A stretch of DNA of 44,973 nt, taken from contig JAJDNY010000153.1 in assembly GCA_022340425.1 (NCBI GenBank), forward strand, positions 1 to 44,973, written 5' to 3'. The DNA comes from Desulfobacteraceae bacterium (lineage in GTDB: Bacteria; Desulfobacterota; Desulfobacteria; Desulfobacterales; JAABRJ01). The position numbers were made by a program, and so were the translations under genes. The notes under the pieces were generated by a model. It was not told where the DNA came from. It did no database searches and worked only from the letters and a program-made list of their open reading frames with translations. Below are positions 35,211 through 43,635 of this stretch, piece after piece; position 1 is the stretch's first letter, and each line of letters starts with the position of its first letter.

Positions 35211-37721
35211 ATGGCCCATCCACCCCTTACCGACCCGGCTGCACCGACATCTCTGTTCGACGCGTTGACCTTCCCGCCTGACGCCTATTGCGAGACGTTT
35301 GCCTCTTCGGGAACCCCCCGCCCCCACTGGCAGCCGCTCATCGCGGCGTTGGCGGACACGCGCCCCGAGGTGCTCCAGATGCGCCAGGAGCGGGTCAAGC
35401 GCATGCGCCACGAGGACGGGGCGACCTTCAACCCCTTCGACGACCCCAGCGGGCGGGGAACCCCCTGGGCCCTGGAGATGATCCCGCTGCCCATCACCGC
35501 GGGGGAGTGGGCGGCCCTGGAGGCCGGCCTGGTGCAGCGGGCCGGCCTGCTGGAAAAGATCCTGGTGGACGTTTACGGCCCCCAGGACCTGATCAAGAGC
35601 GGCGGTCTGCCCCCGGCGCTGGTCTTCGCCAACCCCAATTTTCTGCGCCCCTGCCACGGCATCCAGCCCGCCGGCGGCCGCTTTCTGGCCTATTACGCGG
35701 CCGATCTTTACCGCGGAGCCGACGGGCGCTTCAGGGTTTACCGGGATTACGCCGCCAGCCCGGCCGGCCTGGGGTATGCCCTGGAAAACCGGATCGTCAT
35801 CTCCCGGGTCTTCTCGGATCTCTACCACAAGACGCCCATCCGCCGGTTGGCGCCTTTTTTCCAGAACTTTCACCGCGGACTGGCCCAGCGGGCCGCCCTG
35901 CGGCGGGTGGACCCCGGCATCGTGCTGCTCTCGCCGGGGCCGGAGAGCCGCATCTATTTCGAGCATGCCCTGCTCTCCCGCTACCTGGGCTACCCGCTGG
36001 TAGAGGGCCAGGACCTGACCGTGCGCAACGGCCGGCTGTTCCTCAAGAAGCTCGCCGGCCTGGAGCCGGTGGAGGTTATCTTCCGGCACACCGAGGACGG
36101 CAGCAGCGACCCCTTCGCCCTGCGACGCCAGCCCGCAAGCGGCGTGGCGGGGTTGATCCAGGTCTCCCGGGAGGGCAATATCGACATCGTCAACCCCATC
36201 GGCAGCGGGTTTGTCGATACGCCGGCGCTGCCGGTTTTTCTGCCGGCGCTCTGCCGCCCGCTGATGGGTGAGGACCTGGCCCTGGAAAACCACCCGGTCT
36301 GGTGGTGCGGAACCGCAGAGGGCAGGAATCACACCCTGGCCAATCCGGGAGAAGTGATCCTCGGTCCGGCCCTGGACCGCTCGGCGGCCGTCCCTTCCCC
36401 CGAGCTCCTGGGGAGGGCGATGGCGGCCGAACCCCACGCCTTCATGGCCCGCGCGCCACTTTACCCGGCGGCGGTCGCCGCCTGGGACGGCAACGGGGTC
36501 AGCGCCCGCTATAGCCTGCTACGGGTCTTTGTTTGCGCCAACGGCCGGGGCTTTGAGGTCATGCCCGGCGGCCTGGCCATCACCGCTGCGGACGTGGCGA
36601 CCCTCACCGGGGACTGCCCCGAGCGGCAGCAGAGCAAGGACATCTGGGTGCTGTCCGACCAGCCGGTGGAGGTCTTCAGCCTCATGGGCGGGCTCCAGAC
36701 GGTGGCCGACTTCCAGCGCGGCAGCGACCTGCCCAGCCGGGTGGCCGACCACCTGCTGTGGCTGGGCCGCTACTTGGAGCGCGCCGAGGGGCTGATCCGC
36801 CTTCTGCGCTCGGTGTTCCGCCGGCTGACCGGCGAGGCCCGACCGGTGGATATCCCCGAACTGCCCTTTCTGCTGAACCTCCTCAGGGCGGACAACACCA
36901 TCCCCGCTGCACCGGCCGGAGACGGCATCCCCCCCTACCGGGAGTTATGGTCCCACCTAAACGCCGCCCTCTACCGGGAGGATCGGCCCGAAAGTGTGGT
37001 CGCCATTCTCAAACGGGTGCAGGTGGCGGCCCGTAATGTGCGCGACCGGCTCTCCCTGGACTCCTGGCGGGTGATCAACCGTTTGGACGGCTTTACCGAC
37101 ACCCCGGCCAGCGACCCGCTGGAGCTTCTGGACGACACACTCTTCACCCTGAGCGCCTTCAGCGGGCTGGCCATGGAGAGCATGACCCGCGGCCTGGGGT
37201 GGCGCTTCATGGACATGGGACGGCGGATGGAGCGCGCCATGAACCAGACCGGCCTGATCCGCATCGGGCTGAAGCCGGTCTGCGGCGAGGCCGGCAGCGC
37301 TCTGGAGGCGCTGCTGGAGATCTATGACAGCATCATGACCTACCGCGCCCGCTACCGCACGGCCTTTCAGCTGGCCCCGGTGCTGGACCTGCTGCTGGTT
37401 GACGAGAGCAACCCCAAGTCCCTGGCCTTCCAGGTCAACCGCATAGCCGAGCATGTGGCGAACCTGCCCCGCCAGAGCGACCGGCGCTTCGCCAGCCCGG
37501 AGGAGCGCATGGCCCTTGAGATGCTCACCGCCGCGCGCCTGGTGGACCTCACCGGCCTGGATTGCGGCGCAGGCGACGCCGCGACGGGGCCACTGGCTGC
37601 CTTCCTGGAAACCATGGAGACGCGTCTCAAGGATTTCGCCCAGCAGATCAGCGCCCACTATCTCAGCCGGGTGCCGCCCACCCCCCATTTCTCCGCCATC
37701 ATGGGTGACCGCCGGCCATGA
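35211..37721 (+). CDS. Circularly permuted ATP-grasp fused to alpha-E domain
   Basis: This 836-aa protein repeats in one chain what the first two genes of the cluster encode separately. Residues 1 to about 500 are a circularly permuted ATP-grasp domain (PNFLRPCHGIQPAGGRFLAYYAADL, LENRIVISRVF, YPLVEGQDLTVRNGRLF, VMPGGLAITAAD, SKDIWVLS). From about 510 on is an alpha-E domain (VADHLLWLGRYLERAEGLIRLL, then WRFMDMGRRMERAMNQTGLI). The metal-site region PAGGRFLAYYAADLYRG differs from the EDNLRCPSG seen in the separate copy, so the fused ligase may be a divergent or inactive partner. The ATG at 35211 has ACGAGG upstream. It overlaps the final transglutaminase gene by 4 bp. Confidence 0.92.
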   Translation: MAHPPLTDPAAPTSLFDALTFPPDAYCETFASSGTPRPHWQPLIAALADTRPEVLQMRQERVKRMRHEDGATFNPFDDPSGRGTPWALEMIPLPITAGEWAALEAGLVQRAGLLEKILVDVYGPQDLIKSGGLPPALVFANPNFLRPCHGIQPAGGRFLAYYAADLYRGADGRFRVYRDYAASPAGLGYALENRIVISRVFSDLYHKTPIRRLAPFFQNFHRGLAQRAALRRVDPGIVLLSPGPESRIYFEHALLSRYLGYPLVEGQDLTVRNGRLFLKKLAGLEPVEVIFRHTEDGSSDPFALRRQPASGVAGLIQVSREGNIDIVNPIGSGFVDTPALPVFLPALCRPLMGEDLALENHPVWWCGTAEGRNHTLANPGEVILGPALDRSAAVPSPELLGRAMAAEPHAFMARAPLYPAAVAAWDGNGVSARYSLLRVFVCANGRGFEVMPGGLAITAADVATLTGDCPERQQSKDIWVLSDQPVEVFSLMGGLQTVADFQRGSDLPSRVADHLLWLGRYLERAEGLIRLLRSVFRRLTGEARPVDIPELPFLLNLLRADNTIPAAPAGDGIPPYRELWSHLNAALYREDRPESVVAILKRVQVAARNVRDRLSLDSWRVINRLDGFTDTPASDPLELLDDTLFTLSAFSGLAMESMTRGLGWRFMDMGRRMERAMNQTGLIRIGLKPVCGEAGSALEALLEIYDSIMTYRARYRTAFQLAPVLDLLLVDESNPKSLAFQVNRIAEHVANLPRQSDRRFASPEERMALEMLTAARLVDLTGLDCGAGDAATGPLAAFLETMETRLKDFAQQISAHYLSRVPPTPHFSAIMGDRRP

Positions 37722-38593
37722 AATACCGCATCACCCACAAAACCGCCTACCGCTACTCGGAGCCGGCTTCCCTCTCCCAGAACGAACTGTTCCTGCACCC
37801 CCGCGAAACTGGCACCCAGCGGGTCGTCCAGAGCCGTCTGACGATCGTGCCCGAGCCCCAATACCTGCACCGCCGGACGGATTACTTCGGCAACATCGTT
37901 TACGTCTTCATGGTTCAGCAGCCCCACAACGAACTGAGCATGACCGCGGCCAGCATCGTGGAGACGCGCCAGGCGATGGTACCGGCGCCGGCAGACACCC
38001 CGCCTTGGGAAAGCGTGGCGCAGCGCCTGGCCGCCCCGGCCGACCCGGCGGAGCTGGCGGCCTGTCAGTTCGTTTTTGGAAGCCCCCTGGCCGCCACCGC
38101 CCCCGGCGTCCTGACCTACGGGCAGCCCTCCTTTCCTCCGGGAAGGCCGGTCCTGGTGGGGGCCATGAACCTGATACAGCGGATCTTTACGGAATTCACC
38201 TACGACAAATCGGCCACCACCGTGGACACCACCGTGGACCAGGTGCTGGCCAAGCGCAAGGGGGTCTGCCAGGATTTCGCCCATCTGGCCATCGGCTGCC
38301 TGCGGGCCCTGGGTCTGGCCGCGCGCTATGTCAGCGGCTACCTGGAAACCAAACCGCCGCCCGGCAAGCCGAAGCTGGTCGGTGCCGACGCCTCCCATGC
38401 TTGGATCTCGGTCTTCGTGCCGGATGCGGGCTGGGTGGATCTGGACCCCACCAACAACCTGATCGCAGGTGAAAACCACATCACCCTGGCCTGGGGGCGG
38501 GACTACGGCGACGTCACCCCGGTGAAGGGGGTGGTCATGGGCGGCGGCATCCACACCCTCTCCGTGCTGCTGGATGTGGCGGCCCAGACCTGA
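37718..38593 (+). CDS. Transglutaminase-like cysteine protease
   Basis: This 291-aa protein has the bacterial transglutaminase-like N-terminal domain (KYRITHKTAYRYSEPASLSQNELFLHPR) and a transglutaminase core with C184 (KGVCQDFAHL), H227 (ASHAWISVF) and D243 (DLDPTNN), a complete triad. Family members in this context are believed to act as peptidases or amide-forming enzymes on a peptide substrate made by the neighbouring ATP-grasp proteins; this is not proven. Its ATG at 37718 overlaps the previous stop codon as ATGA. It closes the five-gene cluster. The downstream 650 bp hold no gene. Confidence 0.92.
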   Translation: MKYRITHKTAYRYSEPASLSQNELFLHPRETGTQRVVQSRLTIVPEPQYLHRRTDYFGNIVYVFMVQQPHNELSMTAASIVETRQAMVPAPADTPPWESVAQRLAAPADPAELAACQFVFGSPLAATAPGVLTYGQPSFPPGRPVLVGAMNLIQRIFTEFTYDKSATTVDTTVDQVLAKRKGVCQDFAHLAIGCLRALGLAARYVSGYLETKPPPGKPKLVGADASHAWISVFVPDAGWVDLDPTNNLIAGENHITLAWGRDYGDVTPVKGVVMGGGIHTLSVLLDVAAQT

Positions 38594-38703
38594 CTCCGGA
38601 GACCGCACAGGGCCTGCGCACGGCAGGATTCAAAATCATGAATCTCAAAAAAATTTATTTATTTCAATTGGTTAATTTAATGCCAGGGATCGGCGAGATT
38701 TCG
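38594..38703. other. Start of a long AT-rich intergenic region
   Basis: The spacer from 38594 to 39250 holds no supported coding gene. It contains the palindrome, IHF-like site, sigma-54 promoter and predicted small RNA listed below. This first part shows only AT-rich sequence. From 39026 to 39250 I see no clear promoter for the penicillin-binding protein gene. Confidence 0.5.
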
Positions 38704-38721
38704 GGTTCAAATTTTTGAACC
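38704..38721. promoter_or_regulatory. Perfect palindrome, candidate enhancer site
   Basis: GGTTCAAA (38704-38711) and TTTGAACC (38714-38721) form a perfect 8-bp inverted repeat with a 2-bp spacer, about 240 bp upstream of the predicted sigma-54 start site. A similar half, ATTTTGAAC, lies near 38786-38794. The form and place suit an enhancer-binding protein. Which protein binds is unknown. A second perfect palindrome, ACTGGC-CGC-GCCAGT, is at 38802-38816. Confidence 0.45.
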
Positions 38722-38747
38722 ACCCCCATAAATCGAATTTGTAATTC

Positions 38748-38760
38748 AATCAAAAGGTTG
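38748..38760 (+). promoter_or_regulatory. IHF-consensus site
   Basis: AATCAAAAGGTTG fits the IHF consensus WATCAANNNNTTR at every defined position. It lies in AT-rich DNA between the palindrome at 38704 and the sigma-54 promoter at 38927, where bending by IHF would help an upstream activator reach the polymerase. Confidence 0.45.
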
Positions 38761-38926
38761 GCATATTTTTCAGAAAAATCGGGTAAAAATTTTGAACTTT
38801 CACTGGCCGCGCCAGTAAATCCTTCGGGGGAGGGATAGGACCGGCCTGGATTTATTTTTTAACAAGATACTAAAATAATTATTAAATTTTTCCACCCCAA
38901 CCCAAAAGGAAGGCTTTTGAAAAAGT

Positions 38927-38942
38927 TGGCAAGCTGTTTGCT
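38927..38942 (+). promoter_or_regulatory. Sigma-54 promoter of the predicted small RNA
   Basis: TGGCAAGCTGTTTGCT matches TGGCACG-N4-TTGCW at all but one position (A for C at 38932), with a perfect TTGCT at the -12 region and correct GG-GC spacing. No start codon with a ribosome site follows closely; the next structure is a terminator hairpin about 45 nt on. Confidence 0.8.
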
Positions 38943-38952
38943 TAGACGAATG

Positions 38953-39025
38953 CTACCTAATAATTCTTCACCTTTTCTCCTCCTTAACGGCCGATTGTCC
39001 ACCTAACAATCGGCCGTTTCCTTTT
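38953..39025 (+). ncRNA. Predicted sigma-54-dependent small RNA, about 70 nt
   Basis: The expected start is about 12 nt after the GC of the sigma-54 promoter, near 38953, and transcription would end in the T-rich tail of the hairpin at 39018-39025. The first half is free of strong pairing and pyrimidine-rich; it contains CTCCTCCTT (38977-38985), the exact complement of AAGGAGGAG, a Shine-Dalgarno sequence. The second half is a 13-bp terminator stem with loop CCACCTA. Known sigma-54-dependent small RNAs (Qrr of Vibrio, GlmY of enterics) share this plan. Alternatives are an attenuated leader of the gene at 39251 or a terminated noncoding leader. Exact ends are inferred. Confidence 0.6.
38986..39025 (+). 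terminator. Strong intrinsic terminator of the predicted small RNA
   Basis: A perfect 13-bp stem, AACGGCCGATTGT (38986-38998) with ACAATCGGCCGTT (39006-39018), has a 7-nt loop and is followed by TCCTTTTG. On the other strand no T run follows, so it serves the plus strand. It is nearly 400 bp beyond the transglutaminase gene, closer to the sigma-54 promoter than to any coding gene. Confidence 0.85.
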
Positions 39026-39250
39026 GAATTCCGCAAGCGTTGCAAACTGCCCGTCGCCCCTGCATGGGCAAGCCCGCACGGCACCCGGCGCCTGCTTAAA
39101 AAAGCCCCGCTTCTCGGCGGGAACCCGCCCCGGTGACCATGGTTTCCAGTTTTCACTCATCCGCCGCGCCCGATTTGCCGATATAACCCTGGCGAGGGAA
39201 CCCCCTCGGCGAACCGCCATCGACCCGATCCTATAGTTCACCAGCCTGGT

Positions 39251-42200
39251 ATGTCTATTCATCGCGTCCTTCCCGAACACATCCCTGGGGTACTGGCGCC
39301 GGTAAAAAGCGGGCGGCCATCTGCCACCGCACGCGGAGGAGCGGGCTTCAGATCCGGCGCGCTGCGCCGCGCGCTGATGGTCTTGGGTCTTGTGCTGGTG
39401 GGGTTCGGCCTGGGCGGGCTGATCGCCCGGGGACTGCTGTCCTCCGCGCTGGAGGCCAAATACCTTGCCCGGACCGCGCAACAGATGACCTGGCAGTTGC
39501 TGCCAGGGCCTTCCGATGAGGTCCGCTACCCCGGCCAGGGGCCGTATGATCTGCGGCTTGGCTACAGCAAGCTGCCCGGCTACCTGGAACGCCTGCAAAC
39601 CAACGGCTGGCGGATCGATGGGCAGGCCCGGATCAGCAAGCAAATGGCGCGTGCGGCGGACCTCGGGCTTTTTCTGCCGTATCCCGAGAAGGACCAGGCC
39701 GGCCTCACGCTTTACGACGGCGACCGCCGGCCGCTTTATATCAGCCGGCATCCCGAGCGGGTCTACACCAGCTTTGACAGTATTCCGCCCTTGCTGGTGA
39801 ATGCGTTGACCCACATCGAAAACCGCGAGCTTCTGGTGGAGGCTTTCCCCACCCGCAACCCGGCGGTGGAATGGGACCGCCTGGCCCAAGCGCTGCTGGA
39901 GAAGGCCATCAGCCTGGTGGACCGCAAACGCAACGTGCCAGGGGGCAGCACCCTGCCGACCCAGATCGAAAAATACCGCCACTCGCCCGCCGGGCTCACC
40001 ACCGACATGCGCGAGAAGCTGCGCCAGATGGCCACCGCCAGCCTGCGCGCCTATTTAAACGGCCCCAACACCCTCGAGATGCGGCGCGAAACGGTGACCG
40101 CCTACCTCAACACGGTACCGCTGGCGGCAACGGCCGACTTCGGCGAAGTCAACGGGATCGGTGACGGCCTGTGGGCCTGGTACGGCCTGGACTTCGACGC
40201 GGTCAACCGCATCCTGGCGAAAACGCCGGGCGGCCCCGCCGATGACGCCTATGCCAGCGCCTTCAAGCACGCCCTGTCGCTGATCGTGGCGGTGCGGCGC
40301 CCCTCGTACTATCTGGCCACCGACCGTCAGGCCCTGGACAGGTTGACCGACGATCATCTCAAGCTGCTGGCCAATGCCCGTCTGATTTCACGCGAACTGG
40401 CCGACCGGGCCAGACAAGTCAGGCTGCGCAGCGCCAGCCCTCCCACGGCGGCGCCGACGGCGCGTTTTGCCGACCGCAAGGCCGCCAACGCGCAGCGCAT
40501 CCGGCTCATCGAGCTGCTGGGCGAATCCCGGCTGTACGACCTCGACCGGCTGGATCTGGCCGTCGAGACCACCATCAACCAGCCGGCGCAGCAAATCGTC
40601 AGCCGCTATCTGCAAGACCTGGCCCAGCCGGAAGCCGCGGCCGCATCGGGGCTGATCGGCCACCGCCTGCTGCAACCGGAGAACCCGCTGGAGAGCGTGA
40701 TCTACAGCTTCACCCTCTACGAGAAATCACCGGCCGGCAACCTGCTGCGGGTCCAGGCCGACAACCTCAACCAGCCCTTCGACATCAACAGCCAGGCACG
40801 GCTGGACCTCGGCTCCAGCGCCAAGCTGCGCACCCTGGTCACCTACCTGGAGATCATCGCCCGGCTGCACGGCGAATTCCGCAGCCTGGATCCAGCCGCA
40901 CTGCGGCAGAAGGCCCAGCCCCGGCGCGACGTGCTGGCCCAGTGGGCGGCGGCACGAATCCTTGCCAAGCCCGGCGAAACCCTGGCCGCCACCCTCGACG
41001 CCGCCATGGCACGCACCTATTCGGCCGCCCCGGAGCCGTTTTTCACTGGCGGCGGGGTGCACAATTTCGCCAATTTCGACCCCAAGGACAACAGCCGCGT
41101 GATGACCGTCTGGGAAGCCACCCGCAATTCGGTCAACCTGGTCTACATCCGCTTGATGCGCGACATCATCCGCCATTACGCCAGCAGCACCCCCGGGGCC
41201 GCGGCGCGGGTTCTGGAGGACGCCGGCAACCCCATGCGCAAAACCTACCTGACCCGTTTCGTCGACCGGGAGGGCCGGGTTTTCATCCACCGCTTCTACC
41301 AGCGCCACCGGAGGCTCACCCCGGTGCAGATGGCCGAGGAGCTTTACGCACGCACCGGCCTCAACCCACGTCGCTTCAGCGCGGTGTTCCGTTATCTGGA
41401 GCCGGAGGCGCCCTTCGCGTCCTACGTCGCCGCGCTCAGCGCGCAGGTGCCGGCCAGCGTCAGCCTGGACGCAAAGACGCTCCAAGCGCTCTACGCTGCC
41501 CATGCGTCCGAGACCTGCAGCTTGGCCGATCGCGGCTATATCGCGCAGATCCATCCGCTGGAGCTGTGGGTGGTCAAATCCTTGCGCGGCGAGCCGAAAA
41601 CCGACCTCAACACCCTGTATGATTCCGGCATGCAAGTGCGCCTGGAAGTTTACGACTGGCTCTTCAAAACCAGCCGCAAAAACGCCCAGGACATCCGGAT
41701 CCGGTCGCTGCTGGAAGTCGAGGCCTTTGACGGCCTGCTGCGGGACTGGAAACGCCTGGGCTATCCTTTCGAGACCATCACGCCGTCCTACGCCACGGCA
41801 ATCGGGAGCTCTGGCGATCGCCCCGCCGCCCTGGCCGAACTGATGGGCATTCTGATCAACGACGGGGTGCGGATGCCCAGAGTGAGCCTCAGCGGCCTGC
41901 ACTTCGCCGCCGACACGCCCTACGAAACCCGGCTGTCGCGGAAGCCCGACGCGGGTGAGTGCCTGATGCCGGCCGAGGTTGCGCGGACGGCTCGCCGCGC
42001 CCTGGCCCTGGTGGTCCAATCCGGCACCGCCGTGCGCCTGGCCGGCGTACTGAAGGACCCGGCCGGCCAGCCGCTGACGATTGGCGGCAAAACCGGCACC
42101 GGCGACCACCGTTACGAACGCTTCGGCAAGGGGGGCGAGCTGCTGGAATCGCGCGTGGTCAACCGCACCGCCGCCTTCGTGTTCTACTTGGGCGAGCGCT

Positions 42201-42472
42201 ACTTCGGCACCCTGACGGCCCTGGTACCCGGCGAGCAGGCCGGCCAGTTCGGCTTCACCAGCTCACTCACCACCCAGATCCTGAAAAGCCTGCTGCCCCA
42301 GCTGCAGCCGCATCTCTATCCGGAGCCGCCGGCACCTGACGGCTCCGCGGCCGAAGCCGCCGCCCAATCATCGCCGGCATCGCCCACAGCCGAAAAGCCC
42401 GACGGCACCACCCGCCAGGCCGACCCGCCGGCCGGGGAAGTGCTGCCGGCCGGAGCAGCCCAGAAATACTGA
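39251..42472 (+). CDS. Divergent class A penicillin-binding protein (GT51 plus transpeptidase)
   Basis: This 1073-aa inner-membrane protein has a cytoplasmic N-terminus, one membrane anchor (ALMVLGLVLVGFGLGGLIARGLL, about 41-63) and a GT51 peptidoglycan polymerase-like domain. There the catalytic glutamate would be E190 (HIENREL), and the GGSTITQQ motif appears as GGSTLPTQIEKY (231-242). A transpeptidase-like domain follows with S522-S-A-K525 (SxxK), SVN in a later segment and K947-T-G. It is longer than usual PBP1 proteins and its GT51 motifs are altered, so polymerase activity is uncertain. A Pro/Ala-rich tail closes it. The ATG at 39251 lacks a good ribosome site, and the start is the least certain part. 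Confidence 0.85.
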   Translation: MSIHRVLPEHIPGVLAPVKSGRPSATARGGAGFRSGALRRALMVLGLVLVGFGLGGLIARGLLSSALEAKYLARTAQQMTWQLLPGPSDEVRYPGQGPYDLRLGYSKLPGYLERLQTNGWRIDGQARISKQMARAADLGLFLPYPEKDQAGLTLYDGDRRPLYISRHPERVYTSFDSIPPLLVNALTHIENRELLVEAFPTRNPAVEWDRLAQALLEKAISLVDRKRNVPGGSTLPTQIEKYRHSPAGLTTDMREKLRQMATASLRAYLNGPNTLEMRRETVTAYLNTVPLAATADFGEVNGIGDGLWAWYGLDFDAVNRILAKTPGGPADDAYASAFKHALSLIVAVRRPSYYLATDRQALDRLTDDHLKLLANARLISRELADRARQVRLRSASPPTAAPTARFADRKAANAQRIRLIELLGESRLYDLDRLDLAVETTINQPAQQIVSRYLQDLAQPEAAAASGLIGHRLLQPENPLESVIYSFTLYEKSPAGNLLRVQADNLNQPFDINSQARLDLGSSAKLRTLVTYLEIIARLHGEFRSLDPAALRQKAQPRRDVLAQWAAARILAKPGETLAATLDAAMARTYSAAPEPFFTGGGVHNFANFDPKDNSRVMTVWEATRNSVNLVYIRLMRDIIRHYASSTPGAAARVLEDAGNPMRKTYLTRFVDREGRVFIHRFYQRHRRLTPVQMAEELYARTGLNPRRFSAVFRYLEPEAPFASYVAALSAQVPASVSLDAKTLQALYAAHASETCSLADRGYIAQIHPLELWVVKSLRGEPKTDLNTLYDSGMQVRLEVYDWLFKTSRKNAQDIRIRSLLEVEAFDGLLRDWKRLGYPFETITPSYATAIGSSGDRPAALAELMGILINDGVRMPRVSLSGLHFAADTPYETRLSRKPDAGECLMPAEVARTARRALALVVQSGTAVRLAGVLKDPAGQPLTIGGKTGTGDHRYERFGKGGELLESRVVNRTAAFVFYLGERYFGTLTALVPGEQAGQFGFTSSLTTQILKSLLPQLQPHLYPEPPAPDGSAAEAAAQSSPASPTAEKPDGTTRQADPPAGEVLPAGAAQKY

Positions 42473-42581
42473 AATCAATTTTGCCGTTCAACTGCTTGCT
42501 GGAACCCAAGGCGATGATTGCCGGATCTCATATCCGCCGGTGCGGCGAAGGCAGGTATACTCCGGGAGGCTTGCGGCGGGA

Positions 42582-43598
42582 TCAGCCACCCTCCGCCGGC
42601 AAGCGCGGATCGGGCACTTCCTCCCGGATGCGGTCGGAAAAGCGGGGGTCCTGGTCGGCGGCCCGCGCCTGGGCGGTGATCGCGCCGCGCCGGCGCAATT
42701 CCGCGAGCGGCAGGCGGGTGTCGACGCTGCCGCGGGCGTAGAGCAGCTCGTCCAGCCGCCCGTTGGCCAGAATGCGCCAGTCGAGCCGCTGTCCCACGCC
42801 GAGGTGCTTGAGGTGGTAGCGAATGCCGGTGGTGCAGTTGTGGGTCAGGGCGTTGTACCATCGGGGGCGCCGGGCCAGCAGATTCAGCTCGGCGAGATAT
42901 TCCAGCAGCAGCGCCCGGGCCTGGGCCAAGGACATCCGGATCCGGAACAGGTAAAGCTCCTCGCCCCGATAGTTGGTGCGCAGCCGCACCACGTCGCGCT
43001 CATCGGCGACCACGTAATAGACCTCGAACTGGCGGAAGAAGCCGCGCACCGCCGAGTAGGTCTCGCCCTTTTCCTTGCGCGTCTCGATGGAGATCGCCAG
43101 GGGCGGGCCTTCGGCAAACTCCCAGCTGGCAATGGTGTGGGCGATCGCCGTGGGCCCCCAGAAGCAGATGAAGAGGTCCACCCCGCGCAGCTGGTCGAGG
43201 TCATAGCTGCGGGTTTCCCAGCGCTCGGTGAAATCGGTCTCGCTGCGGTAGTCGAAATTGCGCAGGTTGTGCACGGTTATCCGGTTTCCCGCCACCTCGG
43301 CTGTCGTCGTGCGGGCCACGTCCAAAAGCCAGTCGCGGTCGTTGCTGGGCGGGATGGCCAGCCACCAGCCGAGAACGCCAGCAAATGCCGCCGACACGGA
43401 GAGCAGCGCCAGCCAGTAGGGGCGCAGCCCCAGCAGAATGCCAAGGCAAATCAGGGCAAAGGCCGCTGCCAGCGCGCCGGCCGCCCAGCGGTTGACCGGG
43501 CCGTCGAACCAGATCGCCGCCGCCGCCCAGGTCACCGCCAACACCAGCGGCAGGGCCAGCAGCACCCGGAGCGTCACACGCGTCCAGCCAGTGGCCAT
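42582..43598 (-). CDS. DUF4105 / Lnb-like N-terminal domain membrane protein
   Basis: This 338-aa protein has three N-terminal hydrophobic segments (about 8-28, 37-57 and 62-80) and then an extracytoplasmic DUF4105 domain, related to the N-terminal periplasmic domain of Lnb. Lnb of Enterococcus is a lipoprotein intramolecular acyltransferase. Visible conserved parts are the FICFWGPTAIAHTIASWEF segment with a histidine, and NALTHNCTTGIRYHL with a cysteine, the likely catalytic pair. Activity on lipoproteins here is inferred from family only. The ATG at 43598 follows AGGAGG. It lies 37 bp after the hydrolase lipoprotein gene and probably shares its transcript. Confidence 0.85.
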   Translation of the reverse strand: MATGWTRVTLRVLLALPLVLAVTWAAAAIWFDGPVNRWAAGALAAAFALICLGILLGLRPYWLALLSVSAAFAGVLGWWLAIPPSNDRDWLLDVARTTTAEVAGNRITVHNLRNFDYRSETDFTERWETRSYDLDQLRGVDLFICFWGPTAIAHTIASWEFAEGPPLAISIETRKEKGETYSAVRGFFRQFEVYYVVADERDVVRLRTNYRGEELYLFRIRMSLAQARALLLEYLAELNLLARRPRWYNALTHNCTTGIRYHLKHLGVGQRLDWRILANGRLDELLYARGSVDTRLPLAELRRRGAITAQARAADQDPRFSDRIREEVPDPRLPAEGG

Positions 43599-43635
43599 CG
43601 CAGCCTTCCTCCTGGCGCCATGTGCGCCGCCTCTG

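Noticed and set aside
38750-38775. Second TGGCA in the small-RNA upstream region as another sigma-54 promoter
   Set aside because: No GC occurs at the required distance after the GG.
38954-38990. Minus-strand AAGGAGGAG read as a ribosome site for a small protein
   Set aside because: The GTG that follows at suitable distance meets a stop after four codons, so the stretch is better explained on the plus strand.
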